This document shows positions 25,439 through 38,960 of a stretch of 64,000 bases of DNA, in pieces. The translations under genes and the position numbers were made by a program. Source of the stretch: Cristatella mucedo (Eukaryota; Bryozoa; Phylactolaemata; Cristatellidae). Positions within the stretch are counted from its first letter, which is position 1. Each line of letters starts with the position of its first letter. The notes beneath the pieces are model-generated. The model did not search any database. It was not told the DNA's origin and was given only the letters and a program-made list of their open reading frames with translations. The stretch spans positions 1 to 64,000 of the forward strand of contig WPIO01000137.1 of NCBI GenBank assembly GCA_009760855.2, read 5' to 3'.

Positions 25439-25861
25439 GTATGACCTACGGTCTGCTACAACACGCTTCTGTTGCGTGAGTGTCTCTGGCCACGGCTGTT
25501 CAAATGAGAGTCTTGTGGAGACACAGAGGGCGACGTGTGCAGTTAACGAGACTCTTCTTCATTTATCTCAACGAGCGCATGTAGGAAAGCCCGATTAATC
25601 ACAACAACAATACGAAACATAAAATGCATTAGTGTCATGAAGCTTCACTGCTCTGTATCGGTGGCTTGGTAGTTGGCCACAAGTAAGGCAGGTGCGTTAG
25701 TGTCATGCACCTTGCTAATTACAGCAGAAGCCTCTGGCTCACACCACAATTCCTCATCTCTACCCCTCGGCCAGTCGCTGCTGATTACGGCAACGAGATT
25801 AAATAATGCGGTCCATTTGGCTGACTTGATCGGTTTTGAACTGAAGATTTGAATTTCACTA

Positions 25862-25975
25862 CTTGGGTCCTTCTTACCTAGCTGAGCTTCTGCACCAGTT
25901 TCAATGTCATCGTGCTCACAGGAACTCTAGGGACAATATATGAGTTGCTTCATCCCTCTACTTAAAGTCCATGGG
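25862..25975 (+). mobile_element. LINE-B fragment
   Basis: Plus-strand remnant of the second LINE family: GGGTCCTTCTTACCTAGCTGAG matches the SYLAELLHQFQ coding block of the copies at 30 kb and 48 kb, followed by a diverged ...CTTAAAGTCC block. Confidence 0.6.
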
Positions 25976-28673
25976 AAAATAATCTCTTGCTCTTACGGTT
26001 ATTTTGTGTAATTTACTTTCACATTTTTTACGCAACTCGATATAATCTTCTGCAGCCGACTATGACGAGTATTTTCCAACCGTCCCGAGCTTCTAGCCGC
26101 CATTATACTCACAACCTTAAGTGGTCTCCGGAGGCAGCTAGTCTTTTAATTTTGTACTTTGGGTGAGATGAAATCTTGTGGCTACCGAATGCATATCGAA
26201 AGACGCTTAGCTTTTGAGTATGATTTTGAAACATCTCCTGCCTAGAAACCCAGTAGTATATGTGGCCTAGTGGAATCAAAGGTAATGTTGCATCTCTCCC
26301 TGCCGTTCAACACCTTAAAAGCTCCGCCAACTCTGTTGACAATTTTGAATCAAGTATTTCCACACGGATGTCATACGAATTCTCAAATTTAATTAGATAA
26401 ATCTCAATCAGCATGTGTTGGTAAAATTGTTGCTTTGTCATAAATAAAGCCTATTTTTTAAACTAGGCTCTATCTGCAGCTTCATTGCAAAACCAGAATG
26501 TCCCGTACTTAAGGAACTGGTCACTAAAAGACTATCAACTGCACTGATAAGACTGGCTACTTTATCTACTTGTTATTCTCAAAACTTATGGTGGCTGCTA
26601 CAAAGATTCCAAGTCCAAGTTGGTCCAGGCAGTGGTGAAATCGTTACTAGACTTACGTAACTTCTCACTAATAGGCCGTGCGGGCGACACAATAAGGCTT
26701 CAAGAGTTAGTACATTATCCAGGAGCCAAATTGGTCGGTCGTGAGTATTGTTAATTCTAGTTTAAGCTCTTCTCTTGGCGGCTATTCTTGGCCCTTTAAC
26801 GTGAAAAGTTATGTATTTTTAGGTTGTGCAATTCTCTTTTCGGTCCCTTAGTTGTTTATCCCTAGCAAAACCCTGCAAGCATGTCGCAGCTATTATAGCC
26901 CATCTATGGTTAAAAATCCAGGCCCATCCGCTTTAAAAATGATTGTATTCAGTAATAGCTTTTTCTTGGCTTGTAAAGTTTTTCTCATGTAATTTATGTA
27001 ATTTTCAAAATAATCTATCGGCATTTAAATGTGGTATGTCGTACTGTGATATTAAGCTCGTAGAAAATCAAGGACCACTGCCGATAAAGATTAGGAAATA
27101 CGATTGTGAAGTCGAGGGTACCAGACCTAGGCTCAGCCAGAAAACATTTGCATCTTGTGCCTACTTTCTTGTAATACACCAGTTAGTGTAAGTTCCCTCG
27201 TGTAAGCTGGGTGTTATTTTTTCTTTTTCAGCTCCTACTGACTTCGCATTTTGGTCCTACCGTTGTCGCCTATCAATCCCTCATCGTTGCCCTTCTAAGT
27301 ATCAAGGATTTCTACTGATTTTTGTACATTCTTTACTTTAGAGCTATCCAGATGCACAACCAATAGTTTTAGAAGGATCACACCTGTGCTTTTCCAGCAA
27401 TTTAAGATAATAATAACAACTTGATGAAGCATCCTCTGAGAACTAATCTATATCCAGGCGCTTTACATTTGCTGATGACCAGTTCAGAACACTGTATCAT
27501 TGACACATCTCCAAGTATCTGAACTTTTTTTTCGCCAGCCTCATGACCCTGGTGTTGGTTCTGAAAGTGTTCTTGCGGCATGAGCTTTTATCGTGCTGTA
27601 AACCTCTCTTATTATATAGTTATTGATACAGTTTCTTAAAAATTGGCTTTTATCTTGACCTGCTAGCAGTCAGTACATCTCCCAACTGCAACTTACATAC
27701 TCCTGTCATTTAAAATGGCAACTTGCCTAATTTTAACCGTTGTCCGCTACCTAAATCATTCTATGGAATCTCTTTGTTTCAGTTCCACCGGACCAAGCTG
27801 CCAGGTGTAGCTGCAATCTTAAGTCTAAGGGATTAAATAGATTTTTTTCCCCACGGATTTCATGTCTAACCTTCATTTTCGGCAATACAAATAATTTCGG
27901 ACTCATACTTTGAGACTTTAGCATTACTTTTCTTACTAAAATATTCCCTTACATTTCAAATTGTGTATAATCACTGCATTGAAAAATATAAAGCAAAGTG
28001 TAATTGTTGTAATTACTCTCTAAAAAAGTCAATCTTTAGCAGGTACTTTAAATATGTGACAGGATTCACACTTAAGAGATTTATTTGATTAAGGCTACTA
28101 TGGCCGGCCAAACTTAAGCAGTGACGCCGCTCTCGAGGCTTGCATTTATGAACCAATTCATGATCCGTAGTTGGTCTGACCTCATATGGATCTTATCAAA
28201 TATGTAGTTTGTGCCAGCCCCGGCATTCAAAGACGGCAGTGAACCCTGAAAATTAAAAACACGATATTGATGTCGTCCAAATGAAAACACAGGCCTCTCT
28301 CCCCGATGGTGAATTCTCTAACATAACTGATCTAACTGACTTTTGTGAAAAGCTAAACTGTCTGAGTTCTGATAAAAATTGGAACAACTGAGCCTGCCTT
28401 GTGCCCTCGGTTGCTTAGCCAGTGGCTTACTGACGAAAATAACCCGAAATAGCGTGACTGATTCTGCTTTATAAGTCTAAGCAAGCTGGAGTATGCACAT
28501 AGCATTGGCCAATTAGCACTAGTTGTTCGTAGTCTGGCTTGCAGGATGACTGTAGATAATCCAGTTCCATCGTAATTGTAACCAACCACTGGTTCTGTCA
28601 AAACGTGCAAGATCATTGATGCACGATCAAAAATTGGTGCTGTAAATTACTCTCCATCTTGCCATGCACTGTA
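25976..28673. other. Intron between transmembrane and cytoplasmic exons
   Basis: A strong acceptor at 27231 (TTTTTTCTTTTTCAG) is followed by open frames in two phases but no convincing donor. It is a possible exon that I do not call. Otherwise nothing is seen except the LINE-A tail at 27405. Confidence 0.4.
27405..27475 (-). mobile_element. LINE-A tail fragment
   Basis: AATAATAACAACTTGATGAAGC followed by CTCTGAGAACTAATCT and GGCGCTTTACATTTGCTG, the conserved 3' terminus only. Confidence 0.6.
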
Positions 28674-29865
28674 GTGCCAATATCTTAACCAGTGGTACAA
28701 GTTGCCTTTAAAAAAATTGTTTTTCTACCGACCTACTCGTTCATTTAAATGAGGCAGAAGTGGATTGAAAAGATAACTTCGCCAAATCATTACTCGTCCA
28801 GAGCTAAATAGCCCTTTTACTTTCCCTCAGCTCCTCTTTTGTACCAGACAATTTACCCTTAAAGCCTGATACTAGTGACTACATCTGGAAGCTCTCAAAG
28901 TTAAAATGAATGTAAGAAGTTCTGCTCATTACATGCAGGTTAACGTGTCATAGTCCTGATACTGCTTGATTTATCGGGTGACTTTGATTATATGATTATA
29001 ACTTCGATCGCGTTTTCTTTCGTGAACTAGTGAAAAGAATTATTTTTTCACAGGAGGCTCTGGTGTGGTGAGAATCACACTATTCCCGTATCTTTACAAT
29101 AGGCAGTGCAGGTTTAGGTCTCATTCACCAGATGCGTTATTTTAATGAGATCCACATAAGTTGGTCATCAGAACCGTGCTACGAATCTCCATTGATAGAA
29201 ACTTATGGGAAACGTGATTCCGATCGAAATCGCCAGTCAATATCATACGTGGTGTCAATATCATGGTGTCAATATCTTAGCAGGTGGTACAAGTTGCGAC
29301 CAAACTAATTGCTTTTGTACCGTCCTATTCTTTCATGTACATTGGTCGGAACTGAATTTACAAGATAACATCACCTTGCCAGTACTCGTCCATAGCTAAA
29401 CTACCGTTTTACTTTCCCTCAGCTGCTCGTATGTACCTGACAATCACCTACCGTCAAGCCTGCTACTAGCGACCTCATCTTCAATTTCTCAAAGTTAAAT
29501 GGCTGTATGACTTTCTGCCTATTCTATGCAGATTAATAGGTCACAGCCCCGGTAATTCTTTATTTATCGAGTGTCTTTGACTATACGATTGGAGATGTGA
29601 TCGCTTTTCTGTTCGTGAACTATTAAAACAACAATAATTTTCGCAATATACATTCGCACCACACCAGAACCTCCTGTTTCATTTGTCACAGGAGGTTCTG
29701 GTGTGGCGCGAATGTTACTCTTCCTGTATCTTTACTATGGATGGTGCAGGATTCAGGTCTCACCCAACAGATTTGCCAGTCATACTACTGATGTCCACAA
29801 TAGTTGGTTATCAGACTTTTGCTACAAATCTCCATCGATAAAACTGTTGGTAAACATGATTCACA
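28674..29865 (+). repeat. Tandem direct duplication, two units of about 590 bp
   Basis: Unit 1 (from GTGCCAATATCTTAACCAG at 28674) and unit 2 (from GTGTCAATATCTTAGCAGG at 29266) run in parallel through CAGTGGTACAAGTTGC, TTTTACTTTCCCTCAGCT and ACAGGAGGTTCTGGTGTGG to GTATCTTTAC and AATCTCCAT-GATA. They are clearly diverged. Unit 2 is about 45 bases longer because it holds both arms of a hairpin where unit 1 holds one. Confidence 0.8.
29652..29713. repeat. 26-bp-arm hairpin
   Basis: ATTCGCACCACACCAGAACC...TGT and its reverse complement flank a 10-base loop (TTCATTTGTC); 25 of 26 positions pair. No U-run follows, so it is not a terminator. Confidence 0.85.
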
Positions 29866-29939
29866 TCTACAGCATCGGCTAATGTTTAAGTGTGGTCGAT
29901 GCTCAGTTGTATTTTATTTTTTATACAAATTGCCTCATT

Positions 29940-30780
29940 GTAATGTATCTCCATCTGTAACTCCACAAAGTCGTAAAGACCATGTGCTTGTTATGCAGGA
30001 GAGTTTTGTATAGCTCACTCACAGCCTAAGCCGCTTTCGGTACGCATTCGGTAGCCAATAGACTTCGCCTGACGCAACAAAGGGAAAGTGGGAAGCATAG
30101 CAGTGCCACGAGAGCAGTTGAGGTAGCGAGTAGCATAGAAGTAGCAATTCAGGACCGCTGAAAAAGATGTGCCATAGTCGGCAGTAGGAGAAAGTAGTTG
30201 TCCTTAGATAAGAATTGTGGAAGCGAGTTTCACAGTGTAGGACCTGCAGAGCTAAAGCTTATGTCGCCAACTGTCTTTAAGCGGAGGAATGGGACAGCTA
30301 ATTTATTGTCCACACAGGACCTCAGGGCACGAACAGGCTGAAACTGATGCAGCAGTTCAGCTAGGTACGAAGGAGCCAAGCCGTGGTGGGCCTTGTGGGT
30401 CAGGGTAAAAACTTTGCTCTGTATTTTTTGCTCAACTGGCAACCATCCTAGCTCTTTCAGCAAAGGTGCACGTGCTCAAACCGCTGGGACCTAAAGACCA
30501 GCCTTGCAGCCATATTCATAGTCTGCTGTAGTGGCATAATAGCATTCTTTGGCAGCCCAGCCAAAAGGGAATTGCAATAATCAAGCCGAGACAGAACTAA
30601 GGAGCTAGTTAAATCTTGTACAAGCCACTGTGGGAGAAAGCTCCTAATCTTGGAGAGGCATCAGATGTGATCGCTAGCTGTAGAGGCAGTCTTCTGAATG
30701 TACTATAACCGCTGATACACTGAATACTGACTTACTGAAATTGTATCACTGAATGTTGGCACGTTAAACTAGACAAGAAT
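29940..30780 (-). mobile_element. LINE-B 3' fragment
   Basis: The minus strand encodes LKELGWLPVEQKIQSKVFTL, LAPSYLAELLHQFQPVRALR and SFSSAGPTL near 30230-30463. Upstream are LSRLDYCNSL-LAGLP remnants near 30550-30600, and downstream a 3' region with CCACAAAGTCGTAAAGACC near 29960. The protein is clearly related to, but distinct from, the family A C-terminal region. Confidence 0.75.
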
Positions 30781-31570
30781 GATAAGGAAGTGCTCTCCTG
30801 ACACTGCTAGTACGTGACTCGCCTGGAAGACTCTGTTATTCTACTCGGAGATGCTGAATGGCAAGCCTTACGTTTTGATAGCAATACATGTGTAGTTTTT
30901 ACATCTGACACAATTTTTAGATTTTTGTTGAGAAAAATGACTCCACAGAGATCCATTATATTATATCCATTAGACTAAGGTCTCTGTACATAGGTGGCTC
31001 GCACCAAGTTTATCTAGCTTCTTCGTTCTGACAATTGCAGAGCGCTAAATTATCCTTTGGCTAAAGAAAAGAAAAGCCACTTATGTAGTATAGCTGTTAG
31101 TGAATATCCCGTCAAGGCTATTGAACCAATCATAGTTTGCATTTCTTCGTAACTTTCTAACCTGTTCTGTTACTTCCGTGCTAATCAATATCTCAGCTGC
31201 CTTCCTGAATCATTGGTTAAGGCGGTAACCTCTAGCCAAGGTCAAGGTCACGGTAAATGAGTTAGCTCGCTGAGGAAATGTTTTATAAATCATTTTATAT
31301 TGCCACCGATCACTATGCCCTTCCGTGGCACCTCCTGACCTTGCCTTTACGTTGCATGCTCCCGAAGTCTGTAGGACACTCCCGACTTCCGTCAACACAT
31401 CCCTTGAACGGAGGACATTTAAAATGAAATTAAAACACAACTATTTATTGAAGCATTGAGTGGGTCTTCGTGATCTTCGATCAGTCCTTTCAATGCATGC
31501 TATCACTATTTCTACTGTCATTTGCTTGGAAGTGACCGTGTGTAAGGGTGTATATGTGTGTGAGCTTGTG

Positions 31571-31628
31571 TTGTGTGTGTGTGTGTGTCTGTGTATTGGT
31601 GTGTGTGTGTGTGTGTGTGTGCGTGTGT
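31571..31628. repeat. (TG)n microsatellite
   Basis: TG dinucleotides with a CTGTGTATTGG interruption at about 31589-31599. Potential Z-DNA-forming sequence. Confidence 0.95.
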
Positions 31629-31979
31629 TAGTGCGCTCGATGAAGTGAGGAATGATGGGGAACAAACACAAGAAACGGAGGGATGGAGATGGATGAATAA
31701 TAAACACGTGCTAATTTATTTTTTGGCTATCTAAGATTGCGAAAATGTGGCTTCGCTCAGGCTGGCATGCTACGTCTAAATTCTTCCGTGCAGTAGCGAC
31801 ATCCGGTCCCAATTTCTGTACCTCATCCTCTGCAACTGCACATGCTTGTGTATTCTGGCTGTTACAGTTTATCTTTCCAGCTAGGCTCATCTTTAGTAGA
31901 CTTCCCCGTAGCTGCAAAGCTACATCTTGCCAACCTGTACTTGTTTCCACTCAAGTAGGCCAGGCAATTCACGTTTGTC

Positions 31980-32470
31980 ACTTTTTAGTCTCCTCTTTCT
32001 TTGGCTCCTGCCTAACTAGCAGAGGTGGTCTTCAACCAATTTAAGCATCGTACCAACCTCATTTACTGGTACAAATGACTTTGCTTTACCTTATAAGAAC
32101 CTCAAATCATCTTTTGCTTTCGTTCATATGCTCCCAGAGATTCAAAGTCACTTTCAACTAACCTGACTACATCCCTTGACTTTTAGATATTTAAAAAGAA
32201 GCTAATAGGCATATTCTTGCTATGGAATTTTGTAGGTCTGTATGATTTTTCCTGTGTGCGCTCATTCGTGCTGATGCCACTAAATATAACTGCATGTTGA
32301 ACCACTAAATATAACTGCATGTTGAACCAGTGCAGGTAATCTCTAAACATCTTATGGTAACGGACATTATCCTTATTAACAGTAAAGATTAATTAATTTA
32401 TTTAAGGATTATGCAAAATGCATTGAAGGATTCAGTTCAATGATGGTACTTATAAAATAGCTTGGGATTG
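31980..32470 (+). mobile_element. LINE-A 3' fragment
   Basis: TTTGGCTCCTGCCTAACTAGC, ACCTTATAAGAACCTCAAATC and TGACTACATCCCTTGACTTTTAG are diverged family blocks. A short direct repeat, (CCACTAAATATAACTGCATGTTGAA)-type, is present twice at about 32280-32330. Confidence 0.6.
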
Positions 32471-33290
32471 TTATTATCACTATCGTTTTAAGAGAAGCAA
32501 AAATATGTTCCGATTTTCATTATATAGATATCGTGGCTTTCCCTGTAAGGGCATACAATTTATATCACTTGTACCATATGTTTGAATTATTTACAAGCTT
32601 TCCTATGAGCGCATGTAAAGTTGCTGTAGAAAATTGCCTTTAAAGAGCTGTGTAACTTTGCTATGACTATAGACGGAGCCAGGGTATTCATTTTAGGTAG
32701 AAATACCTAAACATGTTCGTAGACGTGATAAGCAGGCAATATTAGCAGAGAGGGGCATTGCAGAAAAAAAGATATACAAAGTCACAGTGTTCATTCGACA
32801 TAAACTCGGTAGTTATGCCTGGATCGCAATGAGTAGTTAATTCGCCGTTGGTTAATGTTGTGGGCATCGGAGTAGGATGAATGATTAGTCTGTATGACAC
32901 TGCACAGAAGCTTCCCTGTGACTTGGATGAACCACCGACTGCTAATTTATTGTGTGACTTTAATTTCTGGCAAACGTTTAAGTATTAAGGTAAAGAAGAG
33001 TAAGGACAGAACCAAAAACAATGAAAATCTTACTGTGTGCAGTAGCTGCTGATCTCTGTTTAGTAATTGGATTCTTCATTCGGTTTGCTCAGTCAATCAA
33101 TTTCGTGGTGAAAATGCTGTATTTGTGCTTAAACTTCGATGTTTATTGCAGCTAAATTATATTATGCTGCCTGTGCATACTCAAATCATCTAAAAAAACG
33201 AGATAATGCGTGTAACTAATCATACTTATTAAATCGAGCTAACTGCGGCTCGAAATTTATCTGTAATGTCTTCTTATCTGTGTTTTGCAG

Positions 33291-33337
33291 TTCAAGGCAC
33301 CGACATAGCTGGAGAGATGACAGACATCCACATTTTG
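33291..33337 (+). CDS. Lectin receptor exon: juxtamembrane cytoplasmic segment
   Basis: A strong acceptor (TGTGTTTTGCAG) opens a 47-base exon ending TTTTG|GTGGGT. Phase 2 in, phase 1 out: the AG left by the transmembrane exon plus T gives serine. The peptide SSRHRHSWRDDRHPHFG is rich in arginine and histidine, typical of a positively charged region next to the membrane. Its phases are exactly those needed between 23657 (or 25438) and 40357. The intron upstream is about 9.6 kb. Confidence 0.6.
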
Positions 33338-33599
33338 GTGGGTTGAAATATTGCAACCTGCTGATAGGCTTAAAGCGAGATTATTGCATATGCCACTGTC
33401 AAAATTATAAAGCAAGAAATTGAGGATTTGTAATTTAGACAACGTCGAGGCTGCCTCTTCCCACTCTGTAGCAGCAAGCCCTTTAGAGCTGTTGCGACTT
33501 CGCAGAGCACAACATGAACTGTTTTCATTAAAGCTCAAAGAAAAAGAGAAAACAACTTTATAAAGCACGAAATCTGAGGAACCCCTTATTTTCAAAGTT

Positions 33600-34095
33600 C
33601 CTCTTATGACGTCTGCCTATTCACATCAAAACTCAGAACTCTTCCACTGAGAAAGATCCTGAAACATTGCAGAGCAGTGCATGTCATTCCCAGGCTAGAT
33701 CTGATGTGGTAGAGAAAGGCATAATGATCGCTAGCATCAAAAAGTCCCGAAAGATCAACATAAGCAAGAAGAGATAGTCTACCTCGTTGTACGACCACAT
33801 CAGCTCCCCTGTCAAATCTGCCTACTTTCAGCTACTTTACATTGCTAAAATTCGGGCTTGTTTAGATCAGGCTACTACATCTAATTTGGTTCATGCATTT
33901 GTGAATCCCGACTTTACTTCTGTACCTCGCTGCTTGCTGACCTACCGGCTTGTGCAATCAGGCGATTACAGCTGGTGAAAAACTCAGCAGCTAGGCTTTT
34001 CAATTGTGAGCGACTCAGTTGCCACATCACACCACTTCTCGCCGACATGCACTGGCTACCTGTCAAGCAACGGATAGATTTCGAAGTTTAGTTAC
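33600..34095. mobile_element. LINE-A internal-inversion fragment; left arm of a large inverted repeat
   Basis: Positions 33604-33785 encode reverse transcriptase on the minus strand (SLLAYVDLSGLFDASDH), while 33787-34090 encode the downstream C-terminal part on the plus strand (YDHISSPVKSAYFQLL). The two halves meet head to head at about 33786, near CTCGTTGTACGACCACATC. The same junction, inverted, lies at about 35532. Confidence 0.75.
33641..34088 (+). repeat. Large inverted repeat, left arm (448 bp)
   Basis: CTTCCACTGAGAAAGATCC ... GATAGATTTCGAAGTT is the reverse complement of 35229-35677 with only scattered mismatches. The two arms are separated by about 1.14 kb. Confidence 0.85.
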
Positions 34096-34714
34096 GCTAG
34101 TGGTAATGATAACTGCCCTAGATAAAGTAATTGAACCACAAGTAGACAGTGTTGTAGAAAGAACAATTGCAGCGACGATTACATCACAAATCGCTTACAC
34201 GTATGATACATATACGCATATACAGATGTAGAGCTCATTTGATGGTTATAAGTTATTGTCATTAGCATTGAGCAGAAATATGCTAGGATAGGCCATATTG
34301 GTTAATTACGTTCGATTAATTAGAGTTCTCATCGGGAAAGTATTCACTCTTGGCCACGATTCCTCACTGAACAATATGTCATTAACATCCTAGCACCAAC
34401 AACATGTCACTAGCATCACAGGTATATCATTAGCCTCAGTTCATTTCAGACCACCTTTCAAAAGGTGGTGTGGCACTGTGTTCAGGCACTACGTAAGCTA
34501 GCAATACTAAAGGAAGAGAACTTCAATAACTTCCTCTTAGTCTCATTTCTATCGTTCCTACGTAAGAAACTTAACCAAGTAGTGGCCAATCGCCTAAACT
34601 CATACCTGTAAACATCAAACTTGCTACTAAGTTCCAGTCTGGTTTTAGAGCTAATCACTCCTCAGAATCAGCTTTGCTTTGGGAATACAGTGACCTAGTT
34701 ATGAATGCTGATAC

Positions 34715-35677
34715 ATGTAATAATAATAATATTAATGCACTTGATACAGTGCCCTCAGTAAACTCAATTTCTTCCTAGGCACTCTAAATTTGCTGCAAAG
34801 GGAAACGCGATTGAATAGTGAGTAATATCATGGTAGATAAACAACATGAACAACATGGTTATGGGTCATATGCACAGAGTCGGCATGCCAATGTGGTTAT
34901 TGGCAGCATGCACAGTGGCAGCACACATAAGCACACCAGGGACTAATCACAGGGACCCACTAAACACTGTCCTAAATAGGTGTATTTCCAAGCCATTTTT
35001 TAAATGTGGTCAAGTCAAGGGATGTTCTGACGCAAGTCGGGAGCGAGTTCCTGGCTTTAGGAGCATACGAACCAAATGCACGGTCTCCAAAGGATTTGGG
35101 GTTCGTACGAGGTCATGGTAAACTTTTGGATTCCAAAAAGCTGGTGATACAATGCTTAGCCTGGTGGGGGAGTAGATCTGAGAGATATGCTGGAGCCAAA
35201 GAATAAAGTGACCTAAAAGTAAGCAAAAAACTTCGAAATCTATCCGTTGCTTGACAGGTAGCCAGTGCATGTCGGCAAGAAGTGGTGTGATGTGGCAACT
35301 GAGTCGCTCACAATTGAAAAGCCTAGCTGCTGAGTTTTTCACCAGCTGTAATCGCCTGATTGCACAAGCCGGTAGGTCAGCAAGAAGCGAGGTACAGAAG
35401 TAAAGTCGGGATGTCACAAATGCATGAACCAACTTAGATGTAGTAGCCTGATATAAACAAGCCCGAATTTTAGCAATGTTATGTAGCTGAAAGTAGGCAG
35501 ATTTGACAGGGGAGCTGATGTGGTCGTACAACGAGGTAGACTATCTCTCCTTGCTTAGGTTGATCTTTCGGGACTTTTTGATGCTAGCGATCATCATGCC
35601 TTTCTCTACCACATCAGATCTAGCCTGGGAATGACATGCACTGCTCTGCAATGTTTCAGGATCTTTCTCAGTGGAAG
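34715..35677 (-). mobile_element. LINE-A with 5' inversion; contains right arm of the inverted repeat
   Basis: From 35531 down to 34715 the minus strand holds YDHISSPVKSAYFQLH, CHITPLLADMHWLPVKQRID and the 3' untranslated region to an AATAATAATATTAATGC tail. From 35532 to 35677 the upstream reverse-transcriptase part is flipped to the plus strand. This is the layout made by twin priming during LINE insertion. Confidence 0.75.
35229..35677 (-). repeat. Large inverted repeat, right arm (449 bp)
   Basis: Starts AACTTCGAAATCTATCCG and ends GGATCTTTCTCAGTGGAAG. LINE-A sequence continues past the arm on its 3' side (below 35229), whereas the left arm's copy continues past its own 5' side (below 33641). 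Confidence 0.85.
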
Positions 35678-35684
35678 GCTTGAC

Positions 35685-36445
35685 GGTAATTAGCATAACC
35701 GCTGCCACGGCACTATACTTCTGGGCAACTTGCATTGGTTCTCATTCAAGCAAAGCATCGACTTAAAGGTCACGTCTCTCACTTTAATATTCCGTTATTC
35801 ATTTGCTCCAGCCTTTCTATATGATGCGATCTCCCACCGTGATTTGAATCGATGCGCTAGTTTTCAAAATCTAACTGTTAAACTATACCTCGTACAAATC
35901 TAAAATCTTTCGGGGACGGTGCCTTTGAAAAGTACTAGCTGATTTAACAGCCTCTTTTGCAAAGCGACAAAAGAGCGTTTACGGCAATCACTACAGCTTT
36001 AAGCATCAGTATAAATTGACATCCGTATGTCTTAAAGCCAGGGCCTTCGGACTGAGATTGTGAAATTAAGAGTTTCATCTAATGCGGCATTAGTTCACCT
36101 ACTCAAAAAGCCTGGAACTCATTCCAACATGTATTACGTCATCTGCTGGCTTGTCAATATGAACTGAAAGCACAATTTTTATGACACTATTCATTGCTTT
36201 CCTCTGATAAATTTTTAATATGCGTATATGTGATAAAAATGCGGCATGCTACCACAAACCACACTTGCATGCAGATGCTGCACAGGTCAGCCTGAAGCGC
36301 GTTTTATCTTTTCGCTTATTGAACTTGGTACCACTAACGATTCGATTGTGCTATGTTGCAGCACGAGTATAGCTCATAGAAAGAGAACTAGTTCAAAGGG
36401 TGCTTTAACCAATGTATTATTATTGTTAGTAACATTATTATTATT
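35685..36445 (+). mobile_element. LINE-A fragment split by a SINE
   Basis: Plus-strand LINE-A sequence runs from about 35685 (GCCACGGCACTATACTTCTGG...) to GGTGCCTTTG at 35928 and resumes at about 36100 (AAAAAGCCTGGAACTCATTCC). It runs on to the ATTATTATTGTTAG...ATTATTATTATTC tail. The gap is a minus-strand SINE. Confidence 0.7.
35930..36075 (-). mobile_element. tRNA-derived SINE copy 4, inserted in LINE-A
   Basis: TACTAGCTGATTTAACAGCCTCTTTTGC (end, as seen on the + strand), the AAAAGAGCGTTTACGGCAATCAC body and a diverged tRNA head. It splits the LINE-A copy at 35685-36445. Confidence 0.7.
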
Positions 36446-38044
<1,599 letters not shown>

Positions 38045-38960
38045 CTCTTAATAATAATAATATTAATATTGTACTTGATAAAGCGCCCTCAGAGAACTTA
38101 ATCTCTTTCTAGGTGCTTTACATTTGCTGCAAAGGGAAATGCAATTGAATGGTAAGTAAAATCATGCTTAAAAAACAAACAAAAGGAATAACATGGTTAG
38201 GGGTGACATACACAGGGTCGGCATGCAAATGTGGTTAGTGGCAGCATGCACAGTGTCAGCATGCATAAGCACGTGAAGGACGAATCACAGGGACACACTA
38301 AATGCTGTCCTAAATCGGTGTGTTTTTAGGTTCTCTTTAAATGTGGTCAGGTCAGGGGATGTTCTGACGCAGGTCGGGAGAGAGTTCCAGGCTTTGGGAG
38401 CATACGAACTAAATGCACTGTCTCCAAAGGATTTGAGGTTTGTACGAGGTATTTCTAGACTGTTGGATTCCGAAAAGCGGGTGGTACGATGCTTGGCCTC
38501 ATGGGGGAGTAATTCGGAGAGATAGGCAGGAGCCATAGAATGAAGAGACCTAAAAGTGAGCGACAAAACCTTGAAGTTAATCCGTTGCTTGACTGGTAGC
38601 CAGTGCAGGTCCGCGAGAATGTGGCAACTGCAACGCTCACGACAGACAAGCCTAGCTGCAGAGTTTTGCACCAGCTGCAATAGCCTGATCGCACATGCTG
38701 GTAGGCCAGTAAGCAGTGAGTTGCAGGAGTCGAGACGAGATGTCACGAATGCATGGACCAACTTAGACGTGGTATCCTTATCTAAACAAACCCAAATTTC
38801 AGCAATTTTATGAAGCTGAAAATAGGCAGATTTGACTGTGGAGCTAAGATTGTCGTCTAACGAGAGGTCGTTTTTGAATATGACACCTAGATTTCAAGCT
38901 GATTCGACAGGAGATATGCTGGCAGAGCCAATTTTTAGAGACACACTTTCCAATCTCTGA
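38045..38960 (-). mobile_element. LINE-A 3' fragment, well preserved
   Basis: A 158-codon uninterrupted minus frame (38285-38761) encodes the C-terminal region: VHAFVTSRLDSCNSLLTGLP, LVQNSAARLVCRERCS, DLHWLPVKQRINFKVL, AYLSELLPHEAKH, NSLPTCVRTSPDLTTFKENL. The 3' untranslated region ends at AATAATAATATTAATATTG near 38050. The CHI-LADLHW join suggests a short deletion of the usual CHITPLLADLHW. Confidence 0.85.

Larger units (their letters stand above)
30781..33290. other. Intron, mostly unrecognised
   Basis: Contains the TG microsatellite and a LINE-A 3' fragment (31980-32470). No other exon is seen up to the acceptor at 33290. Confidence 0.5.
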
